Of a DNA stretch of 64,000 bases, positions 1-12,470 are shown piece after piece. Made by a program: the position numbers and the translations under genes. Numbering within the stretch: position 1 is the stretch's first letter; each line of letters starts with the position of its first letter. The DNA comes from Trogon surrucura (Eukaryota; Chordata; Aves; Trogoniformes; Trogonidae): positions 10,432,001 to 10,496,000 of the forward strand of contig CM036629.1 of assembly GCA_020746105.1 (NCBI GenBank), written 5' to 3'. The notes beneath the pieces were generated by a model. That model was not told the DNA's origin. It saw nothing but the letters and a program-made list of their open reading frames with translations, and ran no database searches.

Positions 1-3000
1 GAAATTCACCTCTACCTATGGAACAGCCACAGAATATACACAGCATGTGAGCTGCCTTCGAAGTAGTTGTTAAATACTGAAAGGGAATTGTGGCTGATAC
101 TGTTTGCCCGTGGACTACTCCGAAATTCACCGCTGCAGTGAAATTCTTGATGGGTTGCATGTGATTGTAAACTGCCAGCTCCTGTGCTTTGGCCAGGCAG
201 GCTCTGCACCAAGCCAGATTGTTCTGGAGGTGACTAAACTAGTGGTGGAAAAGGGATGGCTGTTCTTTCAGCATGTGAAGTATCCAAATGAGATAAAGGT
301 CAGAGAAATAATTAAGATTTTTCCTTGCTTAGCAATACATATATTTAAAAAACCCAAACCCATCGATATAGCCAAATCATCAGCCAGAGCCAAAGGCCAT
401 GAGGTTAGAGTATAAACTGTGTCGATATTAACTGCTATTAATGGAAATGCAGATTACTGGAGTAAAGAAGCAGAAGATGCACAGGCAAGAAGTGGGACCA
501 AAATGAGAGCCAGCAATGGGGTGGGGGCTGAGGGGTGTGCTGGCCAAAATGGGGCTGTGGAACAGGACTTGGTGTAATTGCCTTGTAAATACAAAAAATT
601 GCACTGAGGAAATATCAGTTTTATCACTAGCTTTTTCTCCTTACTGAAACAGTCCACTTTTTGGATCCCTGTCGAGGCTAAAATAGCCCAGCAGCAATAA
701 CAACGACTGAAAGAGTAACCCCAGGCTCTGAGCTGCAAGCTAATCTGGCGATAAACCAGCTGTTTATTCCTGGTGAAGAATATATACGACTACTTTCTGA
801 AATACCAAGGCTGCCGCCTTCTGAGAAAGCGTGTTTGGTTTTCACGTATCATTACAGACACTGAGGGCTTGTTTGCATTTGCTGAAAGTGTATTTTATTA
901 GTCTGGTTGCTTTTCTTAATGAAAACAAATATTTTGAAGTGGTTAATTTACGAGAATAAATATTATTCAGCAGGTTCCTAAACTCCCCAAGGTAAATAAT
1001 ACAGACATGGTAAAGGCCAGCTCTGTTATATTAATAATTGATGTTTGGCTTCCTCGTATCTCAACTGTAATCTATTCATTCTGCTTTGCAAAAGTGCAAT
1101 TAGAGCTGAATTAAAGTAATCAATAGAGCAGCAGCATTTAGAACTAGGGAACATAAACAGAAGGAAATTATGCACATCGGAAGTTTTTTTGAGGTGTATT
1201 GCAAAAGCTACCTTAATTGGATGGAATTTTAAATTATGACAAAAAAGATTAAATTATAATCAATATAGACATTTTCAGAGGTTCTTTTTTTAACCAAAAC
1301 CAAGTCCTAACAATTTGACTGAAATTGTTTCCCTTCCTTTTCCTTCTGTTATGTCTTTCAGTCAGCCCATACACTAACGATGTGACTCAGAACATTAGCC
1401 CTGCACTTTTTCAAACCTCTACACTATCTGTTGGCAGGGGAAAGGCAGAGAGGGGGATGTGATGGGAAGTGGACCTTTCATTTGGAAGACTGAGTGGCAG
1501 ATCTGGGAGGCTGTGAGTAGTGTTAATGGACAGCTGTTACAGAGAGAAATGTTGACAGTGCCCAGATTTTGGTGTAGAAAGAAGCAATAGAGATGGAAAA
1601 GCCTTGCAAGTATTGTGTTTCAGACAACAAAAGTAAAGGAATTACAGTACTGAGATGAGATGGGCTACTATAAGCCTATGGCAATGTCCTGTAAAGCTTG
1701 TTTACATGTTGAAGCTTCTACTGAAGTACTACTTTGAGTATCTCTGTTACTTAGATCGTGTGGGCTTTTGTGCCCTTGGGACTTAGGCATCTTAAAAAAA
1801 GAATGGATAATGTTCTCCATCCTTTGCTTCTTCCTACTTCCTTTCATACCAATGTGTTAGTTTGGAATAATCTTTTTCAGTGTTCAGGAAACCCTTTCTG
1901 GATCTCATGAATTCTGTGGGGCTGGCAAGAACAGCCTTCATTAGATTTATTTCTGCATTTCACTACTGTTTGCTGGAATCAGGCACAAAGCCTGTGGTAT
2001 AGTGTTATCCTCCCCTAATGTTTCATTTACTCCAGTTTAGGGACTCTCTGGAACTGAGCTGTAGCCTGACTCTGGTGCTGGGACTTGCCAAAATCTAGCT
2101 TCTGTCCCCGTCATTGGAGAGAAGCTGCTTTGGCAGCACAGGACACCAGACACACCTCTTTGTGCAGAGGAAGTCTACAGGAGGACAAGCTGCTAGTGGA
2201 GGTTGAGTTGTAGGATATGGTGAGCTGGATCCAGAACTGGTGGGAGTCACTGGGAGACTGTCAATGTAAAAGCACAAGAGTAAGTGATTATTAATATTAA
2301 TAATCACCATCATATTCTCCTTCTCTAGAGCACTGTGTTGTCTGAGGTGAAACTAAGTGCTTTTGGTCATCTAGGAAGTGTGTAATGGCTCAATAACGTA
2401 TTCCCTGTTGTGACTTTTGGACTTTATGCAATGGCAATAAAAGTATTAAATGTGTTTAATTAAAGGAAGAAGCTGATTTTATTGAACAAATGTACCAAAT
2501 AGATAACAAAAAGTAGGACTATTAACATGTTGAGATCCTGTTGGTTCTCAAACACAATTTTTATTTTACTATAGAAATTTAGGAACAAAACATCTGTTAA
2601 TTAAAGCGATTAATTTTTTTATTAATGCAGTTAGTTTTTATTTTCCTGGAGGCAATGGAGTATTAAATGGGAGCTCCAAACTAGATAGGAGAAAGGTGCT
2701 ATTTAAACTCGTACAGGAGATGCTTTCCTGGCTGGAGCTTTGCACACTTGAACAGGGAAACTGAATCATCAAAGCCTGTTTAAAACAGTATATTTTCCAG
2801 GGAAGCATTAGCTTGTCACTGCGTAGTGCATGCATCACTCTGCGTGTGCGTTATGCTTTAATAATGCCTCCATCTTCCTCATATGTTATATTGTCTTCTA
2901 ATGTAACTCTCTCTTATAAGCTTGTCCTGACAGTTGTGATGTGATACTGATTGCTTTCAGTGAGTAGCATATCCTGTAATTATTTTCATCTTCTATCAAG

Positions 3001-4458
3001 GTATAATATACCTCGGGTTCTCTGTACATGGAAATGAGCCTTCATATAGTATTACAATGTGCATTGTTTTTTCATTTTTTCAATCAGCATAATGAAATGA
3101 TCCCCTTCCACATCATGGAGTAGTATAATGCTTATTGATTTATTGCTGTACCTATTTATGTTGGCTTATCAGAAAGGTGCTTCCAATGCATTAGCAAACT
3201 CCTGAAGTGCTTCTGGTAATAGGAAAAAGTGCCTGGGTAGCTGTAAATGCAGGAAAGAAGGTTTACAGTTTTATAAAGCTTACAGCAGAAAATTCCACTG
3301 AAGTGAAGATCATAGTATGCTCAGCCAGGCTATCTTACAGCTAACCTTCTCCACAGGACAACTGCTTGCAGGAGAATTGAGTTTCTCTTTTGCCCTGGCC
3401 TGCTGCCTTTGGCAGCGCTTCCCAAATGTAGGCAGCAATGCCCTCATTTTCTCACTTTGTTTACCCTGCATTGAAACAATTTATGTTAATGTGAAGAGGC
3501 AGAAGCTGCTAGATATTAATCCTACCCTGAAAAATGAGAATTTGACACTACAGCTGGGCATCGGTTTAAAGACTTTTCCAGAAGCTACATCAATTTAGGG
3601 TTAGGAAACCATTAAAATGTTGTAGCCCACCTATGTATCTTCATGTATGTGTTGTCTGGGAGGAGGGGAAGCAAGCAAATCAACAAACAAGTCATTCCCA
3701 CAATAAATCTCTTCTGATTGAACTTGAGCACAGCACAGTATGCTACAGAAGAATGAATAAATTGATGATAATAACAGAAGCTGATTACATTGTGATGGGC
3801 GATAGCAGCAAATAGGGCTTAGCTTGCACTGTGAAATAGAAACTCCTTGGCCAAACAAATAAGTCTAGATTCCCAGAGAGAGCGTTTTCAGCAATCTATG
3901 GGCAATGACCCTCAAAATTGTGTATTCAAAAAAAATAATTGTTTTCAGAAGTGCAGCCTTGCCCTTAGTGTGGCTGAGAATAAGGTATTTGTGTTGCTCA
4001 ATTGCACATGCAACCTATCATCAAATTTTCATCCCATTGAGAAATGCTGGTGTTCACAATTGGATGCTGATCAGGACCTGATCGTGTATTAACATGTATA
4101 CTTTCTGCTCTTGCTTTGACCATCTACTTTTCCTTCTTCCTCTTCATTCAGATGAATAATGACCTTTTATAATCAAGATAAGAGAATTTTAAACCACTGA
4201 AAATGGACCAGGGGCTTAACCCTTTAAGGACGTATCTGAATAAGCTGCACTTCCATAGTGTGCTCCATTTAGAATGCACTGTTTGTTTTAGTATGTGGCT
4301 GATGGAGAACACAATCCCCAATCTTGAACATGCATGCACACTTTTCTACCAATGGAAGAAAGAAATATTTTGACAAATACTTGGGTTTTTTTGTAGAAGC
4401 ATGTATATGTGTAAAAAACCAAGGTGGTATCAGTTGTGGCCTCCCCATATGCATCGAG
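1..4458. other. Gene-free AT-rich flank
   Basis: I see no recognisable gene, RNA gene or young repeat here. Open stretches are short, and their translations resemble no family I know; the longest is 103 codons on the plus strand at 104-415. Short runs rich in TTAATTA-like sequence occur around 2440-2640. The stretch is best read as intergenic DNA on the 3' side of UQCRFS1. Confidence 0.6.
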
Positions 4459-4642
4459 GGCCGGTTTAGCTCACTTGGTTGAGCATGGTGCTGAAACACC
4501 AAAGGTTTTGGGTTCAATTCCCATTCTGTCCTCATGTGTTGCCTCATCTAGTTGAGAGGCGTCCCTGCCCATGACAGGGAGGTTGGATTAAAATGATCTC
4601 TAAGGTCCCTTCCAGCCTAGGCCATTGTATGTTTCTATGATT
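4459..4642 (+). repeat. tRNA-derived SINE with CR1-type 3' tail (TguSINE1-like)
   Basis: The first about 75 bases look like a decayed tRNA-Ile gene. They begin GGCCGGTTTAGCTCACTTGG, which holds an A-box-like segment near 4466, and carry a good B box, GGTTCAATTCC, at 4511-4521. The following part, from about 4575, matches the end of a CR1 LINE: a GGTTGGATTA segment, AAGGTCCCTTCCAGCC, and a TTCTATGATT-like terminus near 4642. A tRNA head plus a CR1 tail is how CR1-mobilised bird SINEs are built; the zebra finch element TguSINE1 has this design. The tRNA part has lost cloverleaf pairing and joins directly to the tail, so it is not a working tRNA gene. The subfamily name is from memory. Confidence 0.8.
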
Positions 4643-7600
4643 ATTTCAGCCTGAGTCAATGAAGCACTTGGGCAAGTACTTTCAGTAATGTTTTAAGTAT
4701 ATGGAGTTGTTTATTTATCGACTGTTTGAATTTGGTCATCTCTAGTACTCTTGGATTTAAAGAAGCTTAAGTCTGTGCTTAGAATGAAGCACGTTTTCAT
4801 TTTCTTCTTTCTCATAGGGGATTACTATCTATCATAATGCTGACTATATTTGTCTTGAAAGAGCTTAAAAACTTATGTTTTGTGTATCCTGTTAAGAAGT
4901 GTAAAATGTCTCTGCTCTATGCTTTTCGTATCCTTTAATGAAATTGACTGAACTTTCATGAATGCAACTTACACTGAGTGCTTTCTTCTATTAATGTAGG
5001 ACAGTTAGTCATGAAACTCATTGCTCTTTTTAATACACCCCAAACCACCAGAACAGAGCAGATTGGCATGTAGATCATGCTTAAGTATGCTCGTCATCCA
5101 TCAGGTAGGTGTTCCCTGGGTGTGTTACTGAGGTAAAGATCCTTAGATCACAGTGAAAAGCAAAGTAGAATGGATAGTTTTAGTAGTACTTTAGCTGCCA
5201 AGAGACTGGCAGATGTTACATACATCTCAGGAGGATGGCGAGATTCTGGTTTCGTTCCTCAATGTGCTGCTGACTGGGTGCATTGTACCCTTGTGTGGCC
5301 ATCGGGGAAAGGAGGCTGCAGGAAGATCAGATGTTTGAGTCTGGATACACAAGGAAGGGAAGCTCTCCTAGACCCTATATTTACCAAGAATCCAGCAACT
5401 GATCAGCATCCATTGTTTACCAGACAGAAAAATAATTCCATAAATATAAGCAAGTGTCACCCTTTTTCTTTATAGAGGTTTCACTAGAAACATTACAGCT
5501 ACAAAGCTGTGAAATAATTAATTTTCTAGTTAAAAAATGTGCTATCAGTATCCATATGACGGTTCAACTTGGGTGTTCCTTCCACAGTTGTAGTACATTC
5601 TGATAAACTACTTTAAATGAAAAGATGGTTATTCGTTGGTAACTGAAGAAATGAAATAAGTTATTCGAGCTGAGTATAATTGTCTCGAAAAGATATATAA
5701 AGAAACCTGAAATAACTCCCAAGAATGTTTTATATCCCTAGCAGAAGAAAACATCAAAGAGAACTAATTCCAACATTATGCTTGCATAAATCAGTGTGAA
5801 ATACTAGTATTGCAATGGATTTTTATATTCTTTAAAAGTAATCTAAAATATCACCATGAAATAAAGTAAAATATGCATTCAACTGTATTGTTAAAGCAGT
5901 AATAATAATTATTGATGGCTGTCAAAGGTATCTTTCAGCTCTAAAATCTCAAGTCAGATCTTTCTCCTTGTTAGGAGTGTTAGTGAATTATTGCTGCTGG
6001 ACTGTCAGCTTGTTTTGTACAAGTAAAGCTCATCGAAATCTCCCTCTTATTCAAGATGCTGCCTTAACTGCTGTTTAACAGAACATACTTACCTTTCTAA
6101 CCCCAGATCTGGTAGGTGGTGGTTTTGTTTACCCAGTGATAAAGGTTGGAAAGAGCACTTGCAGGAACAGTCATGGAATAACCATGTGGAATGTCTTAGG
6201 ACTTTTAAAACTGGGAGCAGGGCTTGTGTAATGTTTTGATTTGACTGTGTGCACTTGAAGTTGAACACTTTCTGAAAATCAGGTTCAAAAATCAGTTGAG
6301 CTAGCTTTCAGCTAACTGAATTTTATGTGGTGCAGTTTTGAACATACCTTTACATCTACTGAAGTGGGAAAAAGAAGGGAGTGATCTTGCGACATCTGAG
6401 GTACATTAAGTCTGGCTTCAGGTCTGAGTTTTGCTGTCTTGCACTCGTGCAGCTGCATTTTTTTACCTCAGTTTCCATTTGTAAAAGTTGATGATTACCC
6501 TTCAGTTTTTCCCCATCAATTTATTCAGAATTCTCTTCTTCCAAGAAACCCCCTTTTTTCATTTTGTATTTTAGGAAAGTGCAGGATAAAAAAAATTATT
6601 AAAGTGAAATTATGTCTGATATGCGCATGGAGTTATGGATTTATTTAATAAATCTTCTTGTGTGTACTAGTAAATATATAAATTTAAATCTCTTGAGACA
6701 GAGAAATATGTGGAGTTTTAAAATGTAAAGCTGCATGATAAAATTCTAAGCAGTACATATTTATCACAAAGCAATTAAATATCTTGGTTTGTTTATTCCA
6801 AAATTAACTCAGCACATTAATTTAACATGAAAAGAGTGATTTAATGAAATCTTCAGAGAATTAGTATCTGCCCTTTGAATAAGTTATCTAAAATGCCATT
6901 TTATTATGCAAAGCTATGTAAAATAAATTGCATTCAAACAGTGGTTCAGAAAGTAGCTTATCGTAACCTGGTGTTCATAAAGAAATGACATAAAAGATCT
7001 GGGGATCACTGCTTTGCTTTCAAGATGGGAAAAATTAAGCAGAAATAGTCTTTCATTTGAAAACAGCTAATTTGACATGGAGATAATTATCTTGCTACTT
7101 TGAAATGTGATTAACTCTAATTATAGCCAGAAAAAAAAACCTGCAGGGAACAATGAAAACAAAATCTAAATGCAGAGGCATGAGTGCAGACTGTCACGTG
7201 TGTGATTTGTGTGACATAGCAGGTCTGATTATTTTTTTCAAGAGGGCAGCAGTCCTTTTGCAAAAATATGCATTCGCGTCCTCAAACTAGACATTCCTGT
7301 TGGCACACACATTCCTGCCTCGGTGCAAGAGAGTAACGTGAGCGGTGCTCGTGTTAAATGACTGCTCTGTGTTTGTGTGTGCATAAAGAGACACACGCAC
7401 GTACATACAAACTGTAGTTTGGCACCCAACTTAATGTAAATCCAGAATATTCTTGGTTTGTCTGTAGTCAGTCACACTGTACCTCTACCAAGATCAGTGC
7501 ATCGATTCCAGTAAAGGGATGCAGAAAGGCTACCCAGGTAGGCTGTTTATAGGATGCTTTTGCTTTTGCCAAATAAAGAAAAAAACCTTTTCTCCAAATT

Positions 7601-10600
7601 TCATCTGGTAATTCATTTGAAATATGAGGACTGGTAGTATTAAATAACTAATATTATTCTACATGGATGGAAGTAATTTTTGGTGTTTAACTTCCTTTTA
7701 ACTAAACTTAAACTTCCTTACTGTTTTCTGAGAGTGACAGCCACAAGCAATTCCTGTCTTGTGCTGTGTTTCAGTTTTGTTTTATTTATTAAGCATTTCC
7801 CAGTATTTGTCATAAACCACAGATTTAAACTAGGGATCATTTTCCTCAGGTGTGGTGACAGATGGATACAAAAGTACACACAAAGAAGAGAAACCGATGT
7901 GGATTACGTAGTACTTTTCCTACTGAAGGCAGTTCCTCAGAACCAATCGGGGAGAGGAAGTCTAGGCGTCAGGGTGTCTTCATCCCCTTGTGCATAGCTC
8001 ACAAAGGTGTGTGTGGCTTTCCATTTAAGCAAATGCTCTCATATTCCTATTCTATGGAAAATAGTAAATAGGATGATGGCTTTATAGTTAATGTGTTATA
8101 CAAAGCTCTCTACCTTTTTCCAGAGAATCTGACCATTCTAACTGTTCATTATAGAATATTGGACAATAAATGGATTATTAGTCATTTGTGTTACTGTCAG
8201 TTTAGCATTCGTATCAGACTAGATTTTGAACAGCCAGTGGTGTGCTTTCTGTTACATTTTGTTCTATTATCTCAAAATTGCAAGTTGAGATTTGTTTTGT
8301 TGTATAATTGCATTCTTTAAGTTATTTTACAAGTTTAGTTTGTGGGTTTGTTTTTTATGGAGTTGGATAAGGCTTTTTTGTGGTTTGGTTCATATATGTC
8401 CATAATTTATTGACAGATGTGTCTGTACATAATAATATATACCTACGTGCTTTGCCCTGCTTGGCTTAGCTCAATGCAGTCTTCTGGAGCTAATGGGGAG
8501 CAGGAAGCCTAAATCATTGCACTGGGAAGCAAATTACAACTCCCAAGTTTGAATTCAAGGCTCACAGCTTTGTGATGATGGATGCCTTAATATTTGCAGC
8601 TTAAGCCAGTTTCTGGTGTGAATGTGGCTTTCTGGTGTGAGGGTTCCAGACATCTTACACTCACACCTTGATATCTGGCAGTTTAGAAAAGTTGGTCTCC
8701 CCACCAGCTGGTCCTCGATATCTTTAGGAATTTGTAGATGCCAATATGTTCATGTGTAATTCATTCCTACATTGATGATTCAATCAGAAATCTAGCAGTA
8801 GGCCTGAAATATGGTCTTGCCAGCTCTCCCCTTCCTGCTCTTTCACACGCTGCTGCATGTGCTTGGAGCTCTGTGATACAGCCCTAGGGAGGAAGGAGAG
8901 AAAAGGAACATGGAAGGGAATGCACCGTGATAGGAGGGAAGAGAAATGTGACAGCTCAAGTAGAGAAAGAAAATCCTGTAAGCCCTTTGAGACGAGATCA
9001 GGAGTTTTCTTCATCAGGTGGAAAAAAGTCAGCAGAGGAATGTATAGGAGGGATGATGGGGTGGACCCAGGAGGAAGACTTCTACAGCGGTGTATGACGA
9101 CCAAATGAGGGAAAGCATAAAGCAGTCAGGGAGCAGTTTAGACTCATTGCCAGAGTCAACTTGGTTACACAAACGTAGATGAAAAATTGGCTGCTAAATT
9201 CTGAAGCTGCTATCTGGAAGATGGGTAATAAATCTAAGTATCTGGTCCATGCATTGTTGAGAAAGTCATCAATAATTCAATAGAAGTTTGTAAATTAATA
9301 GGGAAGAAAATCATAGACTGAGAATAGTGTTTCTTCTCTAGTGAAACCGTTTATGCAATGTAGTCCAGGTGAGCTGGGTGTACACAAATGACAGAATTTC
9401 CTTGATCATCTGTGCAGGGCTAGGCTTCTTGACAATGTTAGGTATGAAAAGCACACAAAAAAATGCCTTTTTCTTCTATTCAGCTGATATTGGTGTTACT
9501 GGGTACAACGCAAATGTCATTTAAAACTGCAGTTTACTTTTTTGTACATAGTAAAACCATGGCAAATGCAGATGGACTAATTAGGTAGAGACTGTTACCT
9601 GACTTTGTATTCCTCTTTAATTTTATATATGAGACATCTCTCTCAAAACTGCTCTAGTTTATATGACTCTGCTTGCCATTTCTCCACTTCTGTGTTGTCA
9701 TTAAAGGAAGCATCTCATTTGTTTTTTTTTCTTTTTAGTAATACGTACAACATCCTTTCTCATTTAATTTCAATTGTAATCAAAAAAGGAAGAAAATCTG
9801 GTACTGTAGAAAAGAAGTTGACATTGCAATAGCTGGCAATGAAATGCATGCTCTAAAAAGGGTAAAGCAAAACATTTGTATTTAAATACCAAGAAAGGTC
9901 TGAATATTTTTGACAGAAGAGGCGCTGTCCAGATGACCCTGGCAGCTCCTCTAATATTGAAGCATTAGAAAGAAGCTAAAGCAGATTAAAAGCCAGCCTG
10001 CTCTTGGGCTGCAAGTTCTCTGGGCTGTACAGAGCACTCGAGTGTGCGTAATAAATTTAAATTGCCATGTACTCATAACAGCAATAGCCTTTCATTTTTT
10101 TATTATGTTCTACTCTGTGTCACTTGTACCTTCTGACATAGCCCACAGTGACACTTCCTAAAGTTTCCTGTGAGAACCCTACTCAAGTTTGGTGAAGGCC
10201 ATGCATTGCCTGTCACCACAACACTGGGGAGCTGCATGCTGAAAATTCTCCAGGGCAGGGAAATGTCTTTTTATTTTAGTTACTACTTGAAGTTTCTTAG
10301 AAAAGCTGATACATAATACTCATGCTCACTGGCTTTCCTGTTTTGTATTTAATAAGGCATGGAAAAATTTATTGCTCCAGTTATCCTATTTTTAGGTCAG
10401 TGGGGGTCTTTACCTGCCTCCCTCATTAGCTTCCATTTCATGTTGCCTTGCTTCATTCCGGGTACTGGCACACTTGCTTCCAAGCACAGCTCCACAGCTT
10501 CTTTCCAGCTTCTTTCCAAGCCCCTGTGGCCCCGAGCCTCCTGCACGGGGCTGATGCGGCGCAGAAGGAGCCGTGTGCCTCCCTGGCTGGCTCCCCTCCG

Positions 10601-11926
10601 GCACAAAATCCACCCACCACGCTCAGAGGACAGCTGAGGCTGCCACATCAGCTACCTTGAAAAATTATCAGCATAGCTACTCTTGGTTCCATAATGTTGC
10701 TGTTTTCTTCCTAATTTTTTTTTCCAAATTTCCTTTATGAAAACAAATCCAGCCAAGGATTTGTAGACAAGAAGATGATGACCCCAGAGCTTGAGTACTA
10801 AGAGAGCAACGCGCCGTGCTGTGGCTGTGTGTAGAAACCATCATGCGCTTACAAAAAAGCACCAAGCCCCTCAGTTACATCCTTGTAATTCATATTCTGC
10901 CTGTGAACTAGGGAGGAGGACGCTGTGTTTCTAACCTACTTTGTTATTCTCCTCAGTAGGTCTAATATTTGCAGAAATGCTCAATTAGAGATAAATCTTT
11001 TCTAATTCCTTTGGATTCCATTGTAGTAGTGTTAATCGTGATGAATTCTTTCAGTATTTAAGAAAATCAATTGTCAATTAGCTTTTATGGGGAATTATAC
11101 ATTGTGGTTAGTCATCAGTTGGGCATTATGGCTTTATTTGACAAGTATTTTATTAAAACGTACAGTAATTTGCTTTTATGATAGTCTATCAAAAAGCCAA
11201 CACAAGTTTCAAAAATAATGTAAGCTTTGCAATTATAATTAGAGTATTTTGATTAGGAATTGTTTTGTAATGCAGTGTTGCAGTTCAGAATTATTGTGCG
11301 AAGAAAATGTAATTAATAATTTATTTACAGGAACTAGATAGCTTACCTATTTTTTTTCATAAATGCTTGAATAATAATAATTGTATTAACAAGATTTAAA
11401 TAAGGAGATAGTAATTATAAGGTAAATAAGCTTGATTAAATAATGAATGGTTTGAAAAAATACTTTAGTTTCAAAACACTGGACCGGTTCCTACGAATTC
11501 GCGTTACCAGCTGAAGTCTTGTTCCCACTTATTCTGCAGGTTGGTGCTATACTATGGGGTTGGTCCAAAGTTTATTCATTCATTTTCATAAGTGACTTCT
11601 ATAATACATTGACCTAACTTAGCAAATTCTGCAATGAAATGGTGCATCAGTAAGTAGCATTAGCAATAAACGTTAAGCAAATGAGTGCATTATTTTCTAG
11701 CTACTTTGATTAAAAGCTACATATTGGCTACGGTTGTGACAGCCTCTGTTTAAAAAGGACTACTTTGAAGACATTAAACTACACTATCATGTGTGCAAGA
11801 TGATCTCATTACTGCAGTTAAGTTTTAGAAGAATTCAGAGAAATTTGTATGTTTCAGATGGTACTACCTGTGGTGTAGCAGGGATCAGAACACTAGCCAA
11901 AGAGCACAGTAAAAAGGAATTTATGC
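4643..11926. other. Gene-free AT-rich interval
   Basis: There is no recognisable gene or well-preserved mobile element in these 7.3 kb. A GC-richer patch at about 10490-10640 includes an 11-bp unit repeated twice (10495-10505 and 10506-10516) and is open in several frames, but gives no recognisable protein. The part from about 10980 to 11470 is very AT-rich with many TAATTA/CAATTA motifs and is listed separately. Confidence 0.55.
10980..11470. promoter_or_regulatory. AT-rich block with dense homeodomain-type motifs, possible conserved noncoding element
   Basis: This roughly 490-bp block has many ATTA cores (for example CAATTAGC, ATAATTAG and TTAATTAATAATT-like runs) and lacks simple repetition, recognisable transposon sequence and open reading frames. 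Blocks of this texture in bird gene deserts are often conserved developmental enhancers. That is analogy only: conservation cannot be judged from one sequence, and AT-rich intergenic DNA produces ATTA cores by chance. Confidence 0.2.
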
Positions 11927-12470
11927 AAACCTGGGTTTGGCTGGGATAGAGTTAATTTTCTTCCTAGTAGCTGATACAGCGCTGTGTTTTGGATTTGGTG
12001 TGACAATAATGTTAATAAGACACTGTTGCTAAGTAGTGCTTTTCCAAAACTAAGGATTTTCCAGTTTCCCATGCTCTGCCAGCATGCAGGTTCATAAAGA
12101 GGCTGGGGGGGGGGGTCGTGGCCAGGACAACTGAACTACCCAAAGGGACATCATGCTTAGTATATAAACTGGGGGGAGTTGGTCAGGAGGGGCAGATCAC
12201 TGCCTGGGCATGGGTCAGCAGGTGGTGAGCAATTGCATTGTGCATCACTTGTCTTTTCTTGGTGTCTATTTGTCTCCCCTTTTGTTATATTCCTTTATTA
12301 TTATTATTATTAATTATTTTATTTCATTTGAGCTGTTAAACTGTTCTTAACTCACCAGATTTACCTTTTTTTTTCCTAATTCTCTTCCCCATCGCACTGG
12401 AAGCAGGGAGGAGTGAGCGAGTGGCTGTGTGGTGTTTAGTTCCTGGCTGCAGTTAAACCGTGACAAAACC
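11927..12470 (+). mobile_element. Solo LTR of an avian endogenous retrovirus (ERVL-type), fossil
   Basis: A solo LTR spans 11932-12465 (534 bp), starting TG and ending CA. It is flanked on both sides by the same 5 bases, AAACC (11927-11931 and 12466-12470), a perfect 5-bp target-site duplication as expected for ERVL integration. The 5' end, with a GGCTGGGATAGAGTTAATTT segment, and the 3' end, with TTAAACCGTGACA, fit the common bird ERVL LTR as I remember it. A TATATAAA at 12161-12168 is the likely U3 promoter box. An internal TTA-rich run (about 12293-12316) and a G11 run (12105-12115) lie inside. There is no internal coding region, so this is the product of recombination between the two LTRs of an old provirus. 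It is a fossil of moderate age, not a gene. Confidence 0.88.

Noticed and set aside
104-415. Plus-strand 103-codon frame near the window start
   Set aside because: No recognisable domain, an unconvincing start context and composition near background.
4459-4533. Possible tRNA-Ile gene
   Set aside because: The cloverleaf is decayed, the sequence runs straight into a CR1-type tail and there is no T-run terminator, so it is the head of a SINE.
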